A stretch of DNA of 64,000 bases from Treponema sp. (GTDB taxonomy: Bacteria; Spirochaetota; Spirochaetia; Treponematales; Treponemataceae), in NCBI GenBank assembly GCA_024402475.1, contig JAKSTQ010000001.1, positions 1-64,000 of the forward strand, read 5' to 3'. This document shows positions 38,689-46,690 of this stretch, one piece after another. The notes beneath the pieces are model-generated. The model saw only the letters and a program-made list of their open reading frames with translations. It did not search any database and was not told the DNA's origin. Each line of letters begins with the position of its first letter. The stretch's first letter is position 1. The position numbers and the translations under genes were made by a program.

Positions 38689-41509
38689 AATCAAAACATT
38701 TTTTGTATTCGTTATTGTAAGTTTGATTCTTTTACTGAATCTGAAATATTTCATTTTTCAAAATGATAATTCACGATCTGAAATAATTTTCTCAGTCATA
38801 TATGATTATCCAGGCTATGATGCAACTTATATTGAAAATCATATTACGGACATTATTGAATCCCGATTATCTTCAATTACAAATCTTTCTGACATATTAT
38901 CAGTCTCAGAAAATGACAGGGCAACTTTTTATTTATATTTTCCGGTTAATCTAAATCCCAGAAATCTTTATTTAAGTATCAGCAGGTGTTGTAAAGAAAT
39001 TGAACCTCTATTACCGCAGGATATTCACAAACCATTAATTCTTTCAGCTGCAGATGATGACAAACCGATTTTTTCATTCACAATTGATGCAGACATGGAA
39101 TGGATCAAAAAAGATTTACAACCCAAAATTGAATCAATTGATGGCGTATCTCAAGTCATATTAAGTGGAAATAAAGAAAATCATATTGAATTACGGTTTG
39201 AACCTGTTATGGCTCAATCATTTAATTTTAATCCCATGATAATAGCAGAATATATAGCAGAATACAGTTTAAATGATTATCTGATTCAAAATAATTATAA
39301 TTTTATGCAGAGCGTATTAATCAAAAACAACTTTTCAATTGAGGATTTTGATAAAACAAGCCTGAAATCAGATTCTATTAATCATTTGGTTCTTAAAAAT
39401 TATTTTTCACTAAAAAAACAGCATAACCAGCCGTCTTCGATAGTTAAAGTTAATGGCAAGGAATGTATCTGTATTGATATTAAAACTTCAAGCCAGGCAC
39501 TTTCTTATTCAATATCAGGACAGATTAAAAAGATTTTAAAGAAACTTCCTGAAAAAAGCAGCCCTGTAATTCTTTATGATTCCTCTTCAAGCTATATTTC
39601 ATCAATTACAAATCTGTGCATCTCTTTAATTCTATGTTTTATTATTAATTGTACGATTATCTACTATTTTTATAAATCCTTTTATTACATCACAGTAAGT
39701 CTAGTTTTTGTAATTACTGATATTATTTTTACAATCTGTATCATGGTATTTTGTAAAATTCCAGTTTCTCCTAATACTATGTCAGGCATTATTATAAGTA
39801 TTGGGCTGGTAATCGACAATTTACTGCTGGTTTTACATACAAACGCCGTTACGCCTCATAAATTATTCTTCACCAAAATCAGATCTGTCATACCAGAAAG
39901 CATTCTTTCCACTCTCACCTCCTGTCTTTCGCTTGTACCAGTATTTTTTCTAGAGTTTTCTGCTTCTGGTATTTCTTCACTTGTAATACCTGTTTTAATA
40001 ATGCTGATTGTTTCTTTCTTTTTATCTTTTGTTTTTTGTCCCGTAATCATTTATAAAACAAAAGTCACTCCTCTACCGCAATCAAATATCCAGCTTTCAA
40101 AACTACTTAACTGTACAAAGTTTTTCATCAGTCACAAAAAATTGTCAGTAAAAATAATTGTAATATTTACAGTTCTTCCTGTTTTATTTCTTTTAATTCT
40201 TCCTAAATCAATAGAATATAATAGTCCTGAAAAAATTCTTTATCTTTCAGCTGAATATAAACCAGAGCAATCTGCACAAAGCATAGATAATGATATTCAG
40301 GAATTCATTAACACAATTCTAAAAAATAAAAATATCATTAACGTAATTTCAGATTCAAAACGAGGTCAGGCAGAAATTAAAATTCTATACAAAAATACTA
40401 AAGCAAAGATAATAAAATTCCTAAACGAAAACAAATATCTTATCTCAACCGGTAATCTTTATATTCCGGAAATCCAACCTGATACAAAGACAATGCCGGT
40501 TAAAATTGCAGTATGTGGAAATGAAAATTATCTTTGTCAAGAATATGCGAAAACCGCCTGCAAAGAATTACTAAACCAGAATCTTGCACTGCAAGGCATC
40601 TTAAATTTTAAACAGAATGAAAAAACATATAAACTCATTTCAGACCTTGAATACATTACATTAAATTCCCTGGATATTTATGAGCTGTCATCAATACTAA
40701 GATGGAATTATTTTAATCCCGTAATTTCAAAAAAAATAATCAATGGTAAAGAAACTGATATCAAAATCAGTTCAACTGCCATAAAACCAGGCAAAACTGA
40801 AATTCTAAATACAACACTGCCTGGAAACATAATGACATCCAAAGCCTTTAAATTAACAGAAGAAAACACACCTCCAAGAATTTTTCACAAAAACATGAAA
40901 CGTTGCGCCGAATTCACAATTGAAATTCCTAAAGATAATTTATTAAAACAAGTAAAAAAGATAAAAAAAATACTTCAAACCGTTTCAGAAAAGGCATTCA
41001 ATGACACCAATGACAATTACATTTTTTATCTTCCGGCATACATTTCTGATTTAAAATACAATTACATTTGTTTATCTGTTTCTCTTATAGTAAGCATTGC
41101 ACTGATATTCCTGTTTATAGGCGCAGCAAATCAAAAAATAAAAACAACTCTAAAAATAATTATTTCAATTCCATTATCCCTGTTTTTACCACTATTACTT
41201 AAAATTGTAACATTTTCCTCAATTGAATCCGGCGACATAATTGCCATGGTAATCCTAAGCGGCTCCTGTATTAACAATGCAATTTACATAAGTCAAAGTT
41301 CATCTGCAGATGCAATCGAAAAAGTAAAATCAAAACTGGACTGCATCCTCATAACTTCCCTGACCACAATTTTAAGTGCATTACCGATGATTTTTCTTGC
41401 CGCTTCATCATTTTCAAGACAGCTTGCGTTCTTTACTTTCTGGGGAACAATCGGATCCTTATTTACGGCAATAGTATTATTTCCCAGCTTGCTTGAAAAT
41501 TCTGAATAA
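38669..41509 (+). CDS. RND-family permease, second copy, divergent
   Basis: A 946-residue RND-like permease. AGGAG precedes the ATG, which overlaps the first permease by 20 bp. The relay motif is further degraded: LVIDNLLLVLHTN keeps D383 but has Asn for the second Asp and His for the usual Glu. TM10 reads SCINNAIYIS. The two permeases could form a hetero-oligomer as MdtB/MdtC do (established for that pair), with this one partly inactive. That is inference. Its 3' end holds the promoter of the next gene. Confidence 0.82.
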   Translation: MNMYSSKIKTFFVFVIVSLILLLNLKYFIFQNDNSRSEIIFSVIYDYPGYDATYIENHITDIIESRLSSITNLSDILSVSENDRATFYLYFPVNLNPRNLYLSISRCCKEIEPLLPQDIHKPLILSAADDDKPIFSFTIDADMEWIKKDLQPKIESIDGVSQVILSGNKENHIELRFEPVMAQSFNFNPMIIAEYIAEYSLNDYLIQNNYNFMQSVLIKNNFSIEDFDKTSLKSDSINHLVLKNYFSLKKQHNQPSSIVKVNGKECICIDIKTSSQALSYSISGQIKKILKKLPEKSSPVILYDSSSSYISSITNLCISLILCFIINCTIIYYFYKSFYYITVSLVFVITDIIFTICIMVFCKIPVSPNTMSGIIISIGLVIDNLLLVLHTNAVTPHKLFFTKIRSVIPESILSTLTSCLSLVPVFFLEFSASGISSLVIPVLIMLIVSFFLSFVFCPVIIYKTKVTPLPQSNIQLSKLLNCTKFFISHKKLSVKIIVIFTVLPVLFLLILPKSIEYNSPEKILYLSAEYKPEQSAQSIDNDIQEFINTILKNKNIINVISDSKRGQAEIKILYKNTKAKIIKFLNENKYLISTGNLYIPEIQPDTKTMPVKIAVCGNENYLCQEYAKTACKELLNQNLALQGILNFKQNEKTYKLISDLEYITLNSLDIYELSSILRWNYFNPVISKKIINGKETDIKISSTAIKPGKTEILNTTLPGNIMTSKAFKLTEENTPPRIFHKNMKRCAEFTIEIPKDNLLKQVKKIKKILQTVSEKAFNDTNDNYIFYLPAYISDLKYNYICLSVSLIVSIALIFLFIGAANQKIKTTLKIIISIPLSLFLPLLLKIVTFSSIESGDIIAMVILSGSCINNAIYISQSSSADAIEKVKSKLDCILITSLTTILSALPMIFLAASSFSRQLAFFTFWGTIGSLFTAIVLFPSLLENSE

Positions 41510-41521
41510 TTCATATATAAA
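41493..41521 (+). promoter_or_regulatory. Promoter for a leaderless rlmK-like mRNA
   Basis: TTGAAA (41493-41498) and TATAAA (41516-41521) are spaced by 17 bp, and the ATG follows 7 nt later at 41529. Transcription would therefore start on the start codon. No Shine-Dalgarno is present. The promoter lies inside and just after the 3' end of the second RND gene. Confidence 0.6.
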
Positions 41522-41528
41522 TAATTTC

Positions 41529-42632
41529 ATGCAGGATAAAAATTTATATCAACAGGAATTATTCACAAACCGCCTTAAGAAAAAATACAAAGAACTTCGA
41601 AAATGGGCTCGAAAAAATAAAATCTATTGTTACAGACTTTATGACAAAGACATTCCGGAAATTCCTTTAAGTCTTGACCTTTATGAATTTCTCCCCGATG
41701 GAATCGATTCCAAACTGGAAGCTGTTCGTTACCACACTAACCTTAACGACCGGCTTTCCCAGAACGACTTATCAGCCGAAAAAGAATCTTCCCTTAACCG
41801 CTTTGCAGTTCTTTACCTTTACGAACGCCCTTACGAAAAAGATCCTGCAGAAGAAGAACAGTGGCTTAATCTTATGGCTAAAGGCGCTGCAGGTGTTCTT
41901 GGCATTAACGAACTTCACATAATTAAAAAAGAACGTAAGCAGCAGAAAGGTCTTGATCAGTACGAAAAATCTAATACAGCCGTTAATCTTACCGGCCTTA
42001 CAACAGAACAAAACCAGTTATTCAAAATTAATCTTACTTCTTACCTTGATACAGGACTTTTCTTTGACCACAGACCATTGCGTTCAAAAGTCCGCGAAAT
42101 CAGTTCAGGTAAAAAAGTACTTAACCTTTTCTGTTATACAGGAAGTTTTTCTGTTTACGCTGCAGAAGGCAATGCAAGTTATGTTGAATCTGTTGATCTT
42201 TCAAATACTTATCTTGCATGGGCAAAAGAAAATATGGCACTGAATAATTTTACTGATTCAAAAAAATATCAGTTTACACGAGCCGATGTCATCAATTTTC
42301 TGGAAGAAACTGCAAAAGAAAACAAAAAGAAGTATGATTTAATCATTCTTGATCCGCCTACTTTCTCAAACAGCAAAAATACTTTTAACGTTCTGGACAT
42401 CAATCAGGATTATCCAAAACTTATCGAAAACGCCTTAAATATCCTTGAACCAGGCGGCATTCTTTACTTTTCTACAAACAGTACAAGACTTAAATTCGAT
42501 GTTAACCTTATTCCCAAAACCACAAAGACTGGTAAAGCCGTAATGATTACAGACATTACCACAGAATCAATTCCTAAAGACTTTGAAGGCACAAAATGCC
42601 ACAGAGCCTGGGAATTAAAAACTGCAAAATAA
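41529..42632 (+). CDS. SAM-dependent rRNA methyltransferase, RlmK/RlmI-like
   Basis: About 367 residues. The N-terminal RLKKKYKELRKWARKNKIYCYRLYDKDIPEIPLS matches, as two adjoining blocks, the start of the RlmK half of RlmKL. A PUA-like/linker region is followed by a Rossmann methyltransferase with LNLFCYTGSFSVYAA (SAM loop) and the catalytic LIILDPPTFSNSK (DPPxF). I therefore expect a 23S rRNA base methyltransferase. The start is the ATG at 41529; an upstream in-frame ATG overlaps the RND gene. Codon use (many CTT leucines) returns to the style of the rest of the window. Confidence 0.85.
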   Translation: MQDKNLYQQELFTNRLKKKYKELRKWARKNKIYCYRLYDKDIPEIPLSLDLYEFLPDGIDSKLEAVRYHTNLNDRLSQNDLSAEKESSLNRFAVLYLYERPYEKDPAEEEQWLNLMAKGAAGVLGINELHIIKKERKQQKGLDQYEKSNTAVNLTGLTTEQNQLFKINLTSYLDTGLFFDHRPLRSKVREISSGKKVLNLFCYTGSFSVYAAEGNASYVESVDLSNTYLAWAKENMALNNFTDSKKYQFTRADVINFLEETAKENKKKYDLIILDPPTFSNSKNTFNVLDINQDYPKLIENALNILEPGGILYFSTNSTRLKFDVNLIPKTTKTGKAVMITDITTESIPKDFEGTKCHRAWELKTAK

Positions 42633-42667
42633 TTCAAGTATGTCCTAAACAGACAGAAATAAAAAAA

Positions 42668-42695
42668 AGCCGGTTCTTACGAGCCGGCTCTTTTT
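42668..42695. terminator. Bidirectional terminator between rlmK-like gene and rpmE
   Basis: A 9-bp stem (42668-42676 with 42681-42689, one G-U) and 4-nt loop, flanked by A-runs on the left and T-runs on the right, can end both convergent transcripts. Confidence 0.9.
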
Positions 42696-42711
42696 TAACA
42701 CATAATCAAAG

Positions 42712-42921
42712 TTATTTAGCGTCTTTAATTCCGTAGCGTTTGTTAAAGCGATCGATACGTCCTGCTGTGTCAACGAGTTTCTGCTTACCAGTATAGAATG
42801 GATGGCAAGCTGAACAAATTTCAACGTTGATATCTTTTACTGTTGAACGTGTTTCGATTACATTACCGCATACGCAAGTAATTTTTGTTAAAGTGTACTC
42901 TGGATGAATGTCTTTTTTCAT
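42712..42921 (-). CDS. rpmE: Ribosomal protein bL31
   Basis: A 69-residue large-subunit protein. The start is the ATG at 42921, preceded by GGAGGA and giving the canonical [10 protein letters not shown] terminus; upstream in-frame codons are leader. It has the four-cysteine zinc form (CVCG...CSACHPF), that is, the C+ variant of bL31. It is followed by the shared terminator. Confidence 0.95.
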   Translation of the reverse strand: MKKDIHPEYTLTKITCVCGNVIETRSTVKDINVEICSACHPFYTGKQKLVDTAGRIDRFNKRYGIKDAK

Positions 42922-42951
42922 TTGGTCCTCCATATATTTGACAGGCATTGC

Positions 42952-42981
42952 CCTATAGTGCGGAAAGTCTTTGACAATCAA
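42952..42981 (-). promoter_or_regulatory. Possible rpmE promoter
   Basis: On the minus strand TTGATT (42976-42981), an 18-bp spacer and TATAGG (42952-42957) lie about 30 nt before the rpmE start. The match is fair only. Confidence 0.35.
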
Positions 42982-43083
42982 GCCACTATCACAATACCGG
43001 CAAATTCAAAATAAACATTTAATTCATTATATTAGATAATATAATTTTATTCAATATAACAATGAGTAAAAACCCATTAATTT

Positions 43084-44763
43084 TTACATTGCTGCACTGC
43101 CTGTATTCATCGAAGCAAGGAATGCATCATTGTCCTTTGATTTCTTCATGCGGTGAAGCAAAAGTTCAAGTATTTCGTTGTCTTCCATAGGATTAAGAAC
43201 TTTACGCAATACCCAAAGTTTCTGGAGCTCGGCTTCTGTAAGAAGAAGTTCTTCTTTACGAGTACCAGACTTCTTGATATTGATTGCAGGGAACAGACGT
43301 CGTTCTGCAAGTTTACGGTCAAGGTCAATTTCAGAGTTACCAGTACCTTTGAACTCTTCAAAAATAACTTCGTCCATGCGGCTTCCGGTTTCGATCAAAG
43401 CTGTAGAAATAATGGTCAAAGAACCGCCTTCTTCTACATTACGTGCAGCACCAAAGAATCTCTTAGGCTTATGCAATGCATTTGAATCAACACCACCAGA
43501 AAGTACTTTTCCTGATGTAGGAACTGTCTGGTTGTAAGCACGGGCAAGACGTGTAATTGAGTCAAGAATAATTACAACATCACGCTTATGTTCAACAAGT
43601 CTCTTAGCCTTTTCAAGTACCATTTCTGCTACCTGAACGTGACGTGTTGCCTGTTCATCAAAAGTTGAAGAAATAACTTCTGCTTTGATAGAACGTTCCA
43701 TTTCTGTAACTTCTTCAGGACGTTCATCAATCAGAAGTACGATCATATAAACTTCAGGGTTGTTTGCTGTAATAGCATTGGCAACCTTCTGCATCAAAGT
43801 TGTTTTACCGGCTTTTGGCGGAGCTACAATCAAAAGACGCTGGCCTTTACCGATCGGGCTGAAAAGATCAACAATTCGTGTTGAAAGTTCAGTAGAAACA
43901 GTTTCAAGACGGAATTTTTCGTTTGGATAAAGTGCTGTAAGGTTTTCAAAAGGAACACGTGTCTGTGCTACACGAGGTTCATCACCGTTAATTGTTTCAA
44001 TTCTAAGAAGTGCAAAGAACTTTTCTCCTTCTTTTGGAGAACGTGTCTGTCCATAAACTGTATCACCTGTTTTAAGGTTGAACAGACGAATCTGACTTGG
44101 GCTGATATAAATATCATCTGGACCAGGAAGGTAATTGTTCTGTGGAGAACGAAGGAATCCGTATCCGTCAGGAAGAATTTCAAGTGCACCAGAAGCAAAA
44201 ATGATTCCACCGTGTTCTGTATGTGCTTTAAGGATTACAAAAATCAAATCCTGTTTTTTCATTGGAGCAAGATCATCAGCTGCAAATCCGTATTGAATGG
44301 CAAGCTCACGAAGTTCCATCATGCTCTTTTTAGTAAGTTCATTAATTTCAAGGCGTGGTTTTCCTTCAACCATTTCTGTGTTTTCAGGAATATGTGTATC
44401 AGCCATATTGATTGATTCATGAACAGGAGCTGGTCCCTTAGGAAATTTATTCTGTGTAAAGTTCTTTTTATTGTTCTGGTTATTCTGATTGTTCTGATTA
44501 GAATTGTTATTTTTATCTTTTGCCTGAGCTGCAGGCTGAGCCTGATCTTTAGGCTGATCTTTTTTTTCAGCAGGCTTTTTAATAGCTACACGTCTTTTCT
44601 TAGGTGCAGCTTCTGCCGGGTTTTCCGAATTAGTATCTCCGGCTGAACTATCTGTTGTTGCCTGTACAGTTTCTGTTTCTGGTGTTTCCTGTACTGACTG
44701 TTCTTCAGACTGAACCTGTTCCTGTGTTTCATCTGAAGTCTTGCGGCGTTTAAATGCGGCCAT
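43084..44763 (-). CDS. rho: Transcription termination factor Rho
   Basis: A 559-residue hexameric RNA helicase. The N terminus (1-110) is a species-specific insertion, acidic then Lys-rich, with an Asn/Gln-rich tract at 85-105. Residues 141-180 form the Rho N domain and about 190-265 the cold-shock-like RNA-binding domain. Walker A is APPKAGKTT (314-322), Walker B IILDSITR (398-405), and the Q/R-loop block is [20 protein letters not shown]. Core length is normal; the excess over the E. coli 419 residues is the N-terminal insertion. Confidence 0.97.
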   Translation of the reverse strand: MAAFKRRKTSDETQEQVQSEEQSVQETPETETVQATTDSSAGDTNSENPAEAAPKKRRVAIKKPAEKKDQPKDQAQPAAQAKDKNNNSNQNNQNNQNNKKNFTQNKFPKGPAPVHESINMADTHIPENTEMVEGKPRLEINELTKKSMMELRELAIQYGFAADDLAPMKKQDLIFVILKAHTEHGGIIFASGALEILPDGYGFLRSPQNNYLPGPDDIYISPSQIRLFNLKTGDTVYGQTRSPKEGEKFFALLRIETINGDEPRVAQTRVPFENLTALYPNEKFRLETVSTELSTRIVDLFSPIGKGQRLLIVAPPKAGKTTLMQKVANAITANNPEVYMIVLLIDERPEEVTEMERSIKAEVISSTFDEQATRHVQVAEMVLEKAKRLVEHKRDVVIILDSITRLARAYNQTVPTSGKVLSGGVDSNALHKPKRFFGAARNVEEGGSLTIISTALIETGSRMDEVIFEEFKGTGNSEIDLDRKLAERRLFPAINIKKSGTRKEELLLTEAELQKLWVLRKVLNPMEDNEILELLLHRMKKSKDNDAFLASMNTGSAAM

Positions 44764-44896
44764 TTAAATTCTCCATAAAATATAAATAATAATTTAAAAA
44801 ATTCTGATTAAAAAAATAAAAGAAAAGATTACAAATAAAATTGAAAATTAAAAAAAGAAATTAACTACAAAACTCCCACATTCAGCAGTTATTAAT

Positions 44897-44924
44897 ATTA
44901 TACATTATAAAAACAAAATTGCAA
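44897..44924 (-). promoter_or_regulatory. rho promoter with long leader
   Basis: TTGCAA (44919-44924) and a perfect TATAAT (44897-44902) are spaced by 16 bp on the minus strand. The start would be near 44890, leaving an AT-rich leader of about 127 nt before rho. Rho leaders are targets of autoregulation in some bacteria; no specific structure was found here. Confidence 0.55.
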
Positions 44925-44932
44925 ATAAAAAA

Positions 44933-45346
44933 TTAGTTTTCTGTATCTGATTTCAAAATCAAAGACTGTTTAAATTCATCAGAAGCAACAGAGAAAAGGT
45001 CTACATCAGGTTCTTTATCAAGCATTGTTACCTGACCTTCAAAATCAACATTGTCACCAATACGGATTCTTGGTGTAACAACATTACCTTTTACTTTGCT
45101 TCCACTGCACATTTCCACTCTTTCTTCAGCTTCAATGTTGCCTGTAACATTTCCGGAAATAATAATAGACTTAGCTGCCATTTTGTCTACAGTACAAACA
45201 GCATCCTTGTCAATTTCGAGATTACCTTCTGCAACAATAGATCCGTTAAAACGACCGTTAATTTTAAGATCATCTGTAAATTCAAGACGACCGTCAAATT
45301 CTGTTTCTGAGCCTAATACTGTAAAGTTTCTTTTTCCGTTTTCCAT
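44933..45346 (-). CDS. Bactofilin-type cytoskeletal protein
   Basis: A 137-residue protein of the bactofilin (polymer-forming cytoskeletal, DUF583) family. A central right-handed beta-helix of short repeats with regular Gly and hydrophobic positions (FDGRLEFTDDLKINGRFNG, GNLEIDKDAVCTVDKM, IEAEERVEMCSGSKVKG) is flanked by disordered ends. Bactofilins polymerise without nucleotide and organise wall enzymes and cell shape; in spirochaetes they may act with periplasmic flagella. The start is 4 bp after the HU gene stop. Confidence 0.9.
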   Translation of the reverse strand: MENGKRNFTVLGSETEFDGRLEFTDDLKINGRFNGSIVAEGNLEIDKDAVCTVDKMAAKSIIISGNVTGNIEAEERVEMCSGSKVKGNVVTPRIRIGDNVDFEGQVTMLDKEPDVDLFSVASDEFKQSLILKSDTEN

Positions 45347-45350
45347 TGAT

Positions 45351-45671
45351 CTATTCTTTTTCTGTTACGGGTAATTCAAGTAAAGAGTTCTTTAATTCCT
45401 GGCCAGCTCGGAAAGCTGCAACATAATGCGGTGCCACACTTAAAGAAGCTCCTGTTCTGGGATTTCGTGCTTTTGAACGCCCCTTTCTAAGACGCGGTTC
45501 AAAAGTACCAAAACCTCTCAGTTCAATTGTATTTCCATTTTCCAATGAACCTTTAATCTGGTCTAGAAAAATTTCAACGACTTTCTGAACCTGATTTTTG
45601 TCAAACTGTTTATTTGCATTAAGGTAAACTGCTTCAACCAAATCATATTTAGTAATTTTTTTGCCAGCCAT
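45351..45671 (-). CDS. HU/IHF-family DNA-binding protein
   Basis: A 106-residue histone-like protein. The dimerisation helices are at the N terminus, and the DNA-binding arm contains RGFGTFEPRLRKGRSKARNPRTG (given in two parts: GFGTFEPRLRK and GRSKARNPRTG). The C terminus extends about ten residues past the usual 90-residue HU. GTGGGGT precedes the ATG. It compacts and bends DNA. It is in one unit with the bactofilin. Confidence 0.92.
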   Translation of the reverse strand: MAGKKITKYDLVEAVYLNANKQFDKNQVQKVVEIFLDQIKGSLENGNTIELRGFGTFEPRLRKGRSKARNPRTGASLSVAPHYVAAFRAGQELKNSLLELPVTEKE

Positions 45672-45745
45672 ATTTACCCCACAAATACCAGTTTATACAA
45701 TACAAAAGCCAGAATATTTAAAACATTCTGACTTTTTGTATTATA

Positions 45746-46027
45746 TTATTTTGCTGGTGCAGCAAATGAAACATTGTAAAGCTTAGTCATACGAGACTTC
45801 TTGCGTGCAACTGCATTGCGTGTCAAAACGCCCTTAGTGCGTGCAGAATCAAGAGTGCTTACAACTGCCTTAAGTTTTGCTTCTGCAGCTGCCTGGTCTT
45901 TTGCCTGAACAGCTTCTACAAACTGTTTAACAACTGTACGGCATGTACTCTTGATAGCTTTGTTGTGTAATCTTCTTACTTCGCTCTGCTTGTGTGCTTT
46001 CTGAGCGGATGTCTGTTTCTTAGCCAA
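45746..46027 (-). CDS. rpsT: Ribosomal protein bS20
   Basis: A small-subunit protein of about 93 residues, rich in Lys and Ala (AKKQTSAQKAHKQ...). I place the start at the TTG at 46027 because GGGGGGT lies 6 nt before it and the protein then begins MAKKQTS as expected. The longer reading from the ATG at 46042 has no Shine-Dalgarno. A UUG start is also used for rpsT in E. coli (established), where it serves autoregulation. Confidence 0.93.
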   Translation of the reverse strand: MAKKQTSAQKAHKQSEVRRLHNKAIKSTCRTVVKQFVEAVQAKDQAAAEAKLKAVVSTLDSARTKGVLTRNAVARKKSRMTKLYNVSFAAPAK

Positions 46028-46057
46028 AGGATGACCCCCCATTAAAAACTATTAGTT

Positions 46058-46087
46058 ATATTATCAATAAATTAAAGCTTTTGTCAA
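46058..46087 (-). promoter_or_regulatory. rpsT promoter
   Basis: TTGACA (46082-46087), an 18-bp spacer and TAATAT (46058-46063) on the minus strand. The predicted start is about 25 nt before the TTG start codon. It is divergent from the promoter at 46151. Confidence 0.7.
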
Positions 46088-46150
46088 TATTCAACAGATC
46101 ATCTTGGCACATTCAGTAGAATAATTTTCAGTTATTAGCATTACTTCTTA

Positions 46151-46179
46151 TTGACATTAGAACCTATAATCAGTAATAT
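46151..46179 (+). promoter_or_regulatory. Promoter of the small zinc-ribbon gene
   Basis: TTGACA (46151-46156), a 17-bp spacer and TAATAT (46174-46179), followed by GGAGG and the ATG at 46208. Confidence 0.75.
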
Positions 46180-46207
46180 AGAAAAACCAATATATTGGAG
46201 GTTAAGT

Positions 46208-46381
46208 ATGGCCGGAGCATCTAAAAACTCTCGTACAACCGTAGCTACACAGAAATTCATTTGTCCTGATTGCCAGGGTGAAATTGTAATGAAAACTATG
46301 TTTGAAAACGGAAGACTTAGAAATGTTGCAGAATGCACAAAGTGCAAGCGCACAGAAAGACGTCCTAAGGACTTCAAATAA
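46208..46381 (+). CDS. Small zinc-ribbon protein, unknown function
   Basis: A 57-residue basic protein. The start is set by GGAGG ending 5 nt before the ATG. It has CPDC and CTKC pairs 31 residues apart, the layout of a C4 zinc ribbon, and a basic C terminus (KRTERRPKDFK). It resembles small ribosomal zinc proteins in style (L33/L28 type) but does not match the bL33 sequence pattern. It has its own strong promoter and terminator. It may be a ribosome-associated or RNA-binding protein; this is inference. Confidence 0.8.
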   Translation: MAGASKNSRTTVATQKFICPDCQGEIVMKTMFENGRLRNVAECTKCKRTERRPKDFK

Positions 46382-46403
46382 TTGTTGCTGTTGTAACATA
46401 AAA

Positions 46404-46450
46404 GGCTGTTAAACTGAAGTGCACTTCAAAGTTTAACAGCCCTTTTTTTT
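46404..46450 (+). terminator. Long hairpin terminator after the zinc-ribbon gene
   Basis: GGCTGTTAAAC (46404-46414) pairs with GTTTAACAGCC (46431-46441). The loop region contains a further palindrome GAAGTGCACTTC. A run of eight T follows. Confidence 0.9.
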
Positions 46451-46488
46451 GCTATACCCCTAAAAAGTGTTGCTTTTCAAGGATTTTC

Positions 46489-46656
46489 TTACCTGAGTGT
46501 GTAAACAAGCATATCTGTGTCGCGGTATTCAGAAAAGAAGACACGGCGTTCCTGCCCGCCTGCCAATGTCGGTTCAACAAAGGAAATACTGATTGTTCCA
46601 AGCTGATCCAAAAGATTTGCCGTAATCCAGGCATCAGGATCATCCGTCGCAATCAT
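46489..46656 (-). pseudogene. Short coding remnant or microprotein
   Basis: On the minus strand a 55-residue reading frame starts at ATG 46656 and ends TAA at 46489. Its composition is that of a real globular protein end (DDPDAWITANLLDQLG, ERRVFFSEYRDTDMLVYTLR) and its codons resemble the neighbourhood. There is no Shine-Dalgarno and an in-frame stop lies shortly upstream, so it is most likely the leftover 3' end of a lost gene. The family is not recognised. It begins 35 bp after plsC. Confidence 0.4.
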
Positions 46657-46690
46657 AAAAATTGATTGAAAAATTTAAAACAGCTTAGAA

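Noticed and set aside
46151..46170. TTGACA followed by TATAAT
   Set aside because: The two hexamers are only 8 bp apart; the correct pair is TTGACA with TAATAT at 17 bp.
46452..46652. 66-codon minus frame
   Set aside because: A different frame of the same stretch gives a more protein-like peptide (46489-46656); this one has no signal.
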